Of a DNA stretch of 7,348 nt, positions 1 to 4,678 are shown one piece after another. This DNA comes from an uncultured Erysipelotrichaceae bacterium (GTDB lineage: Bacteria; Bacillota_I; Bacilli_A; RF39; UBA660). The first letter of the stretch is position 1; every line of letters begins with the position of its first letter. Location of the stretch: assembly GCA_902797105.1 (NCBI GenBank), contig CADBRL010000009.1:1-7348 (forward strand), in the 5' to 3' direction. A model generated the notes under the pieces. It saw only the letters and a program-made list of their open reading frames with translations, ran no database searches and was not told where the DNA came from. The translations under genes and the position numbers were made by a program.

Positions 1-20
1 AAAAATGTGACCTGTTTTGC

Positions 21-49
21 TTGACTGTGCATAGTTTACTTGCTATAAT
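21..49 (+). promoter_or_regulatory. Sigma-A-like promoter of the DUF4143 ATPase gene
   Basis: A -35 box TTGACT (21-26) and a perfect -10 box TATAAT (44-49) are separated by exactly 17 bp. The -10 is extended by TG at 41-42 (TGCTATAAT). Transcription would start near 56, leaving a short leader of about 18 nt that contains the AAGGAG ribosome binding site (58-63). This is one of the two strongest promoters in the window and implies that the ATPase gene is expressed on its own. Confidence 0.8.
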
Positions 50-73
50 GTTTGTGTAAGGAGACAGAAAAAA

Positions 74-1351
74 ATGGAAATGAATGAATATATACCACGT
101 GTAATCGATAAAAAAATTGACAGATATATGAAATTGTTTGGTGCTGTAGTAATTGAAGGACCAAAATATTGTGGAAAAACTTGGATTGCAAGACATCATG
201 CTAAGAGTGAGGTTTTACTTCGAAAAGGTAATGATGATAACTCTAATATGATTGAACTTGCTAAAATTAGTCCAATGGTAATACTTGATGGAGAAAAACC
301 TAGATTGATTGATGAATGGCAGTTTGCTACTAATTTATGGGATGAAATTAGATATGATATTGATAAAAATGGTTTAAAAGGGCAATATATTTTGACAGGT
401 TCTTCTACACCAAATAGAAATGGAATACTTCATTCTGGAGCTGGAAGATTTTGCAAAATACATCTAAGAACTATGTCTTTGTATGAAACAGGTGACTCTA
501 CTGGAGATATTTCACTAGAAGATATTTGTAATGGTAAGTCTATAGCTAAGATGACTGGCGATGTGGATATTAGAAAATTAGCACATTTAGCAATAAGAGG
601 CGGATGGCCCGCTAATATTAATTTAAGTTCTGAAGATTCTATACTTGTTTTAAAATCTTATATAGATTTAATTATAGAAGATGATCTTGATAGGTTAGAT
701 AGTACAAAAAGAAATAAAGAAAAAGTTAGGCTTTTATTAAAATCACTAGCTAGAAATGAGTGTACAACTGCTTCAATAAATAAATTAAAAGATGATATTG
801 TCAAACATGATAAGGAAAATATAGATACTGAAACTATCTCATCTTATCTTGATGCTCTTGATAGGTTATATTTATTTGATAATGATGAGCCATTTTCTGT
901 TAATGTTAGATCTGGTCTTAGAGTAAAAAAACAAGAAAAAAGACATTTTGCTGATCCATCGCTCGCTTGTGCTCTTCTTAACCTTTCAGAAGATGGATTG
1001 TTAAATAATTTAGTTAACTTTGGTTTTATTTTTGAATCAATGGTAGAAAGAGATTTAAAAATATATGCTGATTCTTTTGGGGCAAAAACTTATCACTATC
1101 AAGATTATAAAAATAGAGAAATTGATCAAGTCATTGAACTCGAAGATGGTTCTTGGTGTGCATTTGAAATTAAACTTGGTGCTAATAAAATTGAAGAAGC
1201 TGCTCAAAATTTACTTGAGTTAAAAGAGTCTATAAAGAATGAAGGCGGCATAGAACCAAAAGTACTTTGTGTTATTTGCGGTTTATCAAATGCTATTTAT
1301 AAACGTCCTGATGGTGTTGTTGTTGTGCCAATAACTGCACTTAAAAATTAA
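74..1351 (+). CDS. AAA ATPase with C-terminal DUF4143 domain (PD-(D/E)XK-like)
   Basis: This 425-residue protein has the standard plan of the AAA_14/DUF4143 family. The N-terminal P-loop ATPase has Walker A GPKYCGKT (29-36), Walker B RLIDEWQ (77-83), a sensor-like ILTGSS (106-111) and the family-typical MSLYETG (134-140) and RGGWP (175-179). A helical linker follows, then HFADPSLA (291-298) and the C-terminal part. There, E321, D351 and the E365-I-K367 triplet are spaced like a PD-(D/E)XK nuclease-fold active site. No signal peptide or membrane segment is seen, so it should be cytosolic. The ATG at 74 is chosen because AAGGAG (58-63) lies 10 nt upstream; ATGs at 80 and 84 are too far from it or out of frame. 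The gene has its own promoter and a terminator, so it is a stand-alone unit unrelated to the downstream ribosomal operon. Members of this family are widespread and mostly uncharacterised. DNA-linked or defence roles have been suggested, but I cannot assign one. It appears intact and full length. Confidence 0.9.
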   Translation: MEMNEYIPRVIDKKIDRYMKLFGAVVIEGPKYCGKTWIARHHAKSEVLLRKGNDDNSNMIELAKISPMVILDGEKPRLIDEWQFATNLWDEIRYDIDKNGLKGQYILTGSSTPNRNGILHSGAGRFCKIHLRTMSLYETGDSTGDISLEDICNGKSIAKMTGDVDIRKLAHLAIRGGWPANINLSSEDSILVLKSYIDLIIEDDLDRLDSTKRNKEKVRLLLKSLARNECTTASINKLKDDIVKHDKENIDTETISSYLDALDRLYLFDNDEPFSVNVRSGLRVKKQEKRHFADPSLACALLNLSEDGLLNNLVNFGFIFESMVERDLKIYADSFGAKTYHYQDYKNREIDQVIELEDGSWCAFEIKLGANKIEEAAQNLLELKESIKNEGGIEPKVLCVICGLSNAIYKRPDGVVVVPITALKN

Positions 1352-1369
1352 ATAAAATAATTTTGAAAG

Positions 1370-1391
1370 TTTTGCGGTTATAATCGCAAAA
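1370..1391. repeat. Imperfect palindrome, first of two GCGGTT hairpins
   Basis: TTTTGCGGTTA faces TAATCGCAAAA with no loop base between them, giving an 11-bp arm with one G-U pair. It lies 19 nt after the ATPase stop codon. It is followed by A-rich sequence rather than a T-run, so it is a poor terminator for the + strand. Upstream on the complementary strand it lacks a clear U-tract too. It shares the core GTTTTGCGGTT with the stronger palindrome that starts 12 nt further on, which suggests duplication or a small dispersed repeat. Confidence 0.6.
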
Positions 1392-1403
1392 AATAGAAAA
1401 AGT

Positions 1404-1436
1404 AAAAGTTTTGCGGTTGCAACCGCAAAACTTTTT
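1404..1436 (+). terminator. Terminator hairpin after the ATPase gene (32-nt perfect palindrome)
   Basis: Positions 1404-1435 are a perfect 32-nt palindrome centred on GC at 1419-1420, with arms AAAAGTTTTGCGGTTG and its complement. It ends in a run of five T (1432-1436), and A-runs at the 5' side give T-runs on the other strand, so it could terminate transcription from both directions. In RNA the innermost bases would form a tetraloop-sized loop. It closes the ATPase unit 52 nt after its stop codon. Confidence 0.75.
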
Positions 1437-1489
1437 AAAAATAAGTATATTAAATTTTGTTTAATCCATAATATAAGTGGAGGAAAAAT

Positions 1490-1675
1490 ATGAAAGATAA
1501 AGAATGTAATTGTTGTAGTGATGCTAAGTTTGGTGTAGCATATATTGATCCAGAGTCTGGTTTACTTTGTAGTAAAATAGATACTGGTATGAAGCTTCCA
1601 AAAGGCAAAAAGGTTTTAGCACCTAGAATTTGTACTAAGTGTGGAAATACGGAATGGAAGACAATTGATAACTAG
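1490..1675 (+). CDS. Small cysteine-rich, zinc-ribbon-like protein of unknown function
   Basis: This is a 61-residue protein that I do not recognise as a named family. It has six cysteines: a CxCC cluster at 6-9, C27, and a C-terminal CTKCGNTEW at 48-56. The last motif is a typical zinc-knuckle half (CxxCG followed by an aromatic residue), so metal binding by the CxCC and CxxC pairs is a reasonable inference. No membrane segment or signal peptide is seen. The ATG at 1490 follows a good ribosome binding site, GTGGAGG (1477-1483), and a strong terminator starts directly after the stop codon. Both support a real gene despite its size. No clear promoter lies in the 53 bp after the preceding palindrome, so it may depend on read-through. 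It is not the DUF951 protein that often lies near rpsF in Bacillus relatives; the motifs do not match. Confidence 0.75.
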   Translation: MKDKECNCCSDAKFGVAYIDPESGLLCSKIDTGMKLPKGKKVLAPRICTKCGNTEWKTIDN

Positions 1676-1706
1676 AAAGCAAGCTGCAGAAAGCTTGCTT
1701 TTTTTT
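1676..1706 (+). terminator. Intrinsic terminator after the 61-residue protein gene
   Basis: The arms AAAGCAAGCT (1676-1685) and AGCTTGCTTT (1692-1701) form a perfect 10-bp stem with loop GCAGAA. The stem runs into eight T (1699-1706). It begins immediately after the TAG stop and insulates the ribosomal operon promoter that follows 23 bp later. Confidence 0.9.
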
Positions 1707-1728
1707 GTGCAAAAATATGCAATTTTGC

Positions 1729-1757
1729 TTGTAATTTGAATATATATTTGTTATAAT
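1729..1757 (+). promoter_or_regulatory. Promoter of the rpsF-ssb-rpsR operon
   Basis: A -35 box TTGTAA (1729-1734) and a consensus -10 box TATAAT (1752-1757) are 17 bp apart. TG at 1749-1750 makes an extended -10 (TGTTATAAT). The predicted start is near 1764, which places the first leader hairpin at the very 5' end of the mRNA and gives a leader of about 62 nt. Confidence 0.8.
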
Positions 1758-1763
1758 ACTTGC

Positions 1764-1820
1764 GAGTAAAGAAATTACTCCTTGCTTCTAACGAAGCCGA
1801 AAAGACCGTAAGGAGGTGGA
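1764..1820 (+). promoter_or_regulatory. Structured rpsF mRNA leader, S6:S18-type autoregulatory element
   Basis: CTCCTT (1778-1783) pairs with AAGGAG (1810-1815), which is the rpsF Shine-Dalgarno sequence itself. GCTTC (1784-1788) pairs with GAAGC (1793-1797) around the loop TAAC. The two stems stack, leaving an asymmetric 3' internal loop (1798-1809) that contains GACCG just before the ribosome binding site. A CCG trinucleotide near the site is the known hallmark of the S6:S18-binding motif in bacterial rpsF leaders, which mimics the 16S rRNA site of the two proteins. A second stem, GAGTAA (1764-1769) with TTACTC (1775-1780), uses bases 1778-1780 of the sequestering stem, so the two folds exclude each other. 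The folds are seen in the sequence; feedback repression by S6:S18 is inferred from the family. Confidence 0.7.
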
Positions 1821-1825
1821 TATTG

Positions 1826-2116
1826 ATGACTAAGTATGAAATTATGTTTATAGTTAAGTCTACATTAGATGAAGAAACTATTAAAAAGACTAGTGAAGAT
1901 TTACAAAAATTAATAAACAAGAAACCATCTAAAGTTATCGAATTCAAAGAAATGGGTAGAAAGAAATTAGCTTATCCTATAAAAAAAGAAGTTAGTGGAT
2001 ACTACTATGTTATGACTGTTGAAGTAACACATGAAACCCTTCAAGAATTTGATAGAAAAGTTTCTATTAATGAAAATGTTTTAAGACATTTAATTATCAA
2101 AGTTGAAGGAGAATAA
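1826..2116 (+). CDS. rpsF: Small ribosomal subunit protein bS6
   Basis: This 96-residue protein has the usual length of bS6 and the family's start (MTKYEIMFIV) and core motifs: GRKKLAYPIKK at about 44-54, a YYYVM strand at 59-63, and the INENVLRHLIIK region near the C-terminus. bS6 binds the platform of the 30S subunit as a heterodimer with bS18, whose gene is two positions downstream. The start at 1826 is set by AAGGAGG (1810-1816) nine nt upstream and by homology. The reading frame is open further 5' to a TTG at 1760, but that region is the promoter and leader, so the longer version is rejected. The last codons (EGE) contain the AAGGAG used by ssb, so the two genes are tightly packed. Confidence 0.97.
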   Translation: MTKYEIMFIVKSTLDEETIKKTSEDLQKLINKKPSKVIEFKEMGRKKLAYPIKKEVSGYYYVMTVEVTHETLQEFDRKVSINENVLRHLIIKVEGE

Positions 2117-2118
2117 TT

Positions 2119-2616
2119 ATGAACAAAGTAATATTAACTGGGAGACTTACAAGAGATCCCGAATCAAGAATGACTCAAAGTAATATGGAAATATCAAGAT
2201 TTTCACTAGCTTGTCAAAGTGACTTTGTTAGCCGTGATGGTGAAAGAGAAACTGAATTTATTAATTGTGTAGCTTTTAATAGAAGTGCTCAAACTATTAA
2301 TAGATATTGCCGTAAAGGACAAATGATTTTAGTTCAAGGTAGAATTAGAAATAGTAGTTATGATGCACAAGATGGAACTAAGAGATATACAACAGATGTT
2401 GTAGTAGATAATTTTGAATTCTTAGGAAGTAGAAATGATGGTGCAAATGCTCCGGCAGGTGCAGGATATAGTGCTCCAGCTAGTAATAATAATGCAGCAT
2501 ATAGTCCTGGGGCTCCAGCAACACCTAGTGCTGTTGAAACAACTGATATTAGTGAAGATCCTTATAAAGACTTTGGAGATGAATTTACTTTAAGTAGTGA
2601 TGATTTACCATTTTAA
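2119..2616 (+). CDS. ssb: Single-stranded DNA-binding protein SSB
   Basis: This 165-residue protein has an N-terminal OB fold (about 1-105) starting MNKVILTGRLTRDPE. It carries the conserved EFINCVAFNRSAQTI segment (47-60), KGQMILVQGRI (66-76), and the strand ending in VVVDNFEFLGS. A low-complexity Ala/Asn/Pro/Gly linker (about 106-150) follows, then an acidic tail ending DDLPF (161-165), the peptide through which SSB recruits replication and repair proteins. It forms tetramers on single-stranded DNA. The start lies two nt after the rpsF stop, and its ribosome binding site AAGGAG (2106-2111) sits inside rpsF, so translation of the two is probably linked. Its place between rpsF and rpsR is a very conserved bacterial arrangement. 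No anomaly is seen. Confidence 0.97.
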   Translation: MNKVILTGRLTRDPESRMTQSNMEISRFSLACQSDFVSRDGERETEFINCVAFNRSAQTINRYCRKGQMILVQGRIRNSSYDAQDGTKRYTTDVVVDNFEFLGSRNDGANAPAGAGYSAPASNNNAAYSPGAPATPSAVETTDISEDPYKDFGDEFTLSSDDLPF

Positions 2617-2635
2617 TTAAAGGAGGATAAGAATA

Positions 2636-2851
2636 ATGGCAGAATTTTATCGTAAGAAAAAGAAAATATGTCAAATGTGTGCTGGAAAAAGCGTAGATTA
2701 TAAAGATGTTATGATTATTAATAAATATATTAATGATAAAGGCAAGATTTTACCAAGAAGAATGACTGGTGCTTGTGCCAAACATCAAAGACATATTGCT
2801 GAACAAGTTAAATATGCAAGATTTATGGCTTTAATACCATTTGTTAAATAA
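2636..2851 (+). CDS. rpsR: Small ribosomal subunit protein bS18, C+ (zinc-motif) form
   Basis: This 71-residue protein matches bS18 throughout: an N-terminal basic stretch (RKKKK), VDYKDVMIINKYI (20-32), GKILPRRMTG (36-45) and the C-terminal RFMALIPFV. It partners with bS6 on the 30S platform. It is the C+ version, with CQMC (12-15) and CAKH (47-50) forming a probable four-ligand zinc site. In the C- form, as in E. coli, these positions are largely lost. Ribosome binding site AAAGGAGG (2619-2626) lies 9 nt before the ATG and 3 nt after the ssb stop. It is the last gene of the operon; a terminator follows directly. Confidence 0.97.
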   Translation: MAEFYRKKKKICQMCAGKSVDYKDVMIINKYINDKGKILPRRMTGACAKHQRHIAEQVKYARFMALIPFVK

Positions 2852-2854
2852 TTT

Positions 2855-2877
2855 AACTCACCTTTGGGTGAGTTTTT
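2855..2877 (+). terminator. Terminator of the rpsF-ssb-rpsR operon
   Basis: AACTCACC (2855-2862) and GGTGAGTT (2867-2874) make a perfect 8-bp stem with loop TTTG, followed by a run of five T (2873-2877). It starts four nt after the rpsR stop. It ends the ribosomal operon, so the genes downstream need their own promoter. Confidence 0.9.
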
Positions 2878-2898
2878 CTATACTTAAATTATTAATTG

Positions 2899-2907
2899 TG
2901 ATAAAAT
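2899..2907 (+). promoter_or_regulatory. Possible extended -10 promoter for the AlbA_2 gene
   Basis: TGATAAAAT (2899-2907) is an extended -10 with one mismatch to consensus. No good -35 is present: 17 bp upstream reads TATACT and overlaps the end of the preceding terminator. If used, transcription starts near 2914 and gives an unusually long leader of about 140 nt. This is the best candidate in the 202-bp gap, but it is not strong. Confidence 0.4.
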
Positions 2908-2973
2908 GATTGTAGACGTAATGCATTGAATTAATTTAAGTTTTAATATCTATTTAGAAAAAGGCATGATGAT

Positions 2974-3044
2974 TATTTGAGAGAAATAGGACAAATCTCT
3001 CAAATAGAAGAAAGGGAGGCAGAGCCGAGACTTGTCTAATCGGC
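2974..3044 (+). promoter_or_regulatory. Two-hairpin leader with displaced ribosome binding site before the AlbA_2 gene
   Basis: TATTTGAGAGA (2974-2984) pairs perfectly with TCTCTCAAATA (2996-3006): 11 bp, with an 11-nt loop containing AGGAC and no U-tract after it. A second inverted repeat has outer arms GCCG (3024-3027) and CGGC (3041-3044) around an inner stem AGAC/GTCT (3028-3031 and 3034-3037). Between them lies the only Shine-Dalgarno-like sequence, GGGAGG (3014-3019). It is 34 nt from the ATG at 3054, too far for direct use unless the second hairpin forms and brings it closer. The rest of the 2852-3053 gap holds only the terminator and the weak promoter. I do not recognise a known riboswitch class. 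Confidence 0.5.
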
Positions 3045-3053
3045 ATACTTATT

Positions 3054-4517
3054 ATGAATATATCAAAAGTAAATACAATTTTAACTCTTGACTATTTAAC
3101 AAATACTCCAGAAGGTTTATATTTAGATAGAAAGAGAGCAAAAATTTCATTGCAAGATTTAGCAAATGAAATTGCATCTTTTGCTAATGCAAATGGTGGA
3201 GTTATTGTTGTCGGAATAACTGATGCTGGAGTAATTGAGGGGTTTAATGCATGTGGTTTAAAAAAGTTAAATGAACTTCAAAAAGTTGTTACTGGTTATT
3301 TGAATCCATCACCAGTTTATGAATGTGAGTTAATTGCTATTAAAAATTCAAAAAATGAAAATGATAATATTTTATTATTTCACATTGAACCTGCTATAAA
3401 CTATATAGTTAGGAATAATAAAGATGATGTTTATTGCAGACAAGAAGATTCTTCAATAAAATTAACAACAAATCAAATTAAGAGTTTAGAGTATGAAAGA
3501 AGAGAACGTGACTTTGAAACTGAAATTTTATTTGATTCTTCTGTTGAAGACATTGACGAAGATATGATTGAACTGTATAAGAAAAGATTGGGTACAGATG
3601 TACCGACAGAACAAATATTAAAAGCAAGAGGTTTTTTTTTAAGAGAAAAACATGGTCAATTACATCTTACAAAAGCTGGAATGTTGTTGTTTGGAAAAAA
3701 TCCTTCATTGTATTTACCAAGTGCAAGAATTCGTGTGTTAAAATTTGAAGGCAATGAATTTAAAGTTGGAACTGAGATGAATCTGGTCAAAGACAAAACG
3801 TTTGATTCTTGTTTATATAAAAGTGTTGAACAAGCTAAGGATTTTATTGGTTCGCAACTTAGAGAATTTACTCATTTGAATCCTGAAGGAATATTTGAAA
3901 CTGTACCGGAATATCCTGAATTTGCATGGTATGAAGGACTTGTAAATGCTGTGACACATAGAGATTACAGCAATAGTGGAGAACATATAACAGTTAAATT
4001 ATTTGATGATAGGTTGGAAATCTATTCGCCTGGTAGACTTAGTGGTTTTGTTACTTTAGATACAATGATGACAAAAAGATATTCTAGAAATCCACAAATT
4101 GCGAGAGTTTTAAATGAAATGGGAATTGTAAGAGAATTGAATGAGGGCGTAAAAAGAATTTATAGTGAAATGCAAAAGTATTTCTTGAAAGAACCAATAT
4201 ATTCTGAGCCGGATAGTAATTCTGTCTTGCTTGTTCTTGAAAACAATATTGTTATGAGAAGAAAGAGAAAAGAAGAAAGTCTATTGAAAAATGATATAAT
4301 TCAAAAAACGTGGGAAGGGTTAAACTACTTAGAAAAACAAATTATAACTACTATATTTGATAAAGGAGAAATAAATTCTGAAGAAGCTTCAAGAATAATT
4401 AATAGAGGTAAAACTACTGCTGTAAAAATGTTAAATAAATTAGTTGATAAAAAATTGATAGTGTGGACTGGGACTTCGAAGTTTGATAATAAGGGAAAGT
4501 ATATTATGAAAAATTAA
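3054..4517 (+). CDS. Schlafen AlbA_2 / HATPase_c_4 / winged-helix protein, probable transcriptional regulator
   Basis: This is a full-length 487-residue protein with three parts. The first (about 19-135) is a Schlafen AlbA_2 domain: LDRKR (24-28), SFANANGG (42-49), GITDAG (54-59), and the YCRQ-SS-L segment (127-137). The second (about 285-375) is an HATPase_c_4 domain related to the RecG-like predicted regulators, with the N-box EGLVNAVTHRDYS (294-306), EIYSPGRL (322-329), and RNPQIARVLNEMG (345-357). The third (about 422-487) is a winged helix. Proteins of this build are annotated as predicted ATP-binding transcriptional regulators; few have been studied. No membrane segment is present, so it is cytosolic. 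There is no in-frame ATG, GTG or TTG between the stop at 2970-2972 and 3054, so this start is forced despite the poor ribosome binding site spacing. A run of nine T lies at 3632-3640 inside the gene. No terminator follows; the 10-bp repeat array begins four nt after the stop. Confidence 0.88.
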   Translation: MNISKVNTILTLDYLTNTPEGLYLDRKRAKISLQDLANEIASFANANGGVIVVGITDAGVIEGFNACGLKKLNELQKVVTGYLNPSPVYECELIAIKNSKNENDNILLFHIEPAINYIVRNNKDDVYCRQEDSSIKLTTNQIKSLEYERRERDFETEILFDSSVEDIDEDMIELYKKRLGTDVPTEQILKARGFFLREKHGQLHLTKAGMLLFGKNPSLYLPSARIRVLKFEGNEFKVGTEMNLVKDKTFDSCLYKSVEQAKDFIGSQLREFTHLNPEGIFETVPEYPEFAWYEGLVNAVTHRDYSNSGEHITVKLFDDRLEIYSPGRLSGFVTLDTMMTKRYSRNPQIARVLNEMGIVRELNEGVKRIYSEMQKYFLKEPIYSEPDSNSVLLVLENNIVMRRKRKEESLLKNDIIQKTWEGLNYLEKQIITTIFDKGEINSEEASRIINRGKTTAVKMLNKLVDKKLIVWTGTSKFDNKGKYIMKN

Positions 4518-4520
4518 TTT

Positions 4521-4630
4521 GATTCAGACCCGTTCAGTTCCGTTCAGTTCCGTTCAGACCCGTTCAATTCCGTTCAGTTCCGTTCAGTTCCGTTCAAACC
4601 CGTTCAGTTCCGTTCAGACCCGTTCAGTTC
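4521..4630. repeat. Tandem array of eleven 10-bp units
   Basis: The array has head-to-tail units of exactly 10 bp, consensus CGTTCAGTTC or CGTTCAGACC, starting at 4521, 4531 and so on to 4621. The first unit is degenerate (GATTCAGACC). Positions 8-9 of the unit are always either TT (units at 4531, 4541, 4561, 4571, 4581, 4601, 4621) or AC (4521, 4551, 4591, 4611). Position 7 is A instead of G in the units at 4561 and 4591. A degenerate remnant (GTCAG) may follow at 4631. The array is about half G+C, while its flanks are about a quarter. No spacers separate the units, so it is not a CRISPR. The unit is close to one DNA helical turn, so all copies face the same side. The + strand is pyrimidine-rich, has no stop codon in any frame, and little ability to pair with itself. 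Confidence 0.97.
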
Positions 4631-4643
4631 GTCAGCACTAATG

Positions 4644-4652
4644 TGACATAAT
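4644..4652 (+). promoter_or_regulatory. Possible extended -10 promoter of the DHHW-MBOAT operon, abutting the array
   Basis: TGACATAAT (4644-4652) is an extended -10 with one mismatch (CATAAT). The -35 position, 17-18 bp upstream, falls in the last repeat unit (TTCAGT at 4623-4628), which is a weak match to TTGACA. Transcription would start near 4659, about 20 nt before the start codon. If correct, the array lies immediately upstream of and partly inside this promoter, where a bound protein or a change in copy number could alter its strength. The ribosome binding site AAAGAGAG (4664-4671) is weak. Confidence 0.4.
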
Positions 4653-4678
4653 TGTTGTAAAAGAAAGAGAGATAAAAT

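Noticed and set aside
1760..1825. Longer rpsF reading frame starting at TTG 1760
   Set aside because: The first 22 codons lie in the promoter's downstream edge and the structured leader, the predicted transcript starts after the TTG, and bS6 homology and the AAGGAGG site both fix the start at 1826.
1672..1947. Minus-strand open frame of 91 codons
   Set aside because: It covers the terminator, promoter, leader and the 5' part of rpsF on the other strand, has no ribosome binding site and gives a low-complexity product; it is a shadow.
2974..3006. The 11-bp hairpin as a terminator or known riboswitch
   Set aside because: It has no U-tract and an A/G-rich 3' side, and I could not match it to any riboswitch consensus I know.
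4521..4630. CRISPR array
   Set aside because: The units are 10 bp and directly adjacent, with no spacers, no 23-40 bp repeats and no cas genes nearby.
4521..4630. Array as part of a coding gene in its own right
   Set aside because: On the + strand no start codon with a ribosome binding site leads into it, and the unit length is not a multiple of three. On the - strand each unit contains TGA, so all frames are closed.
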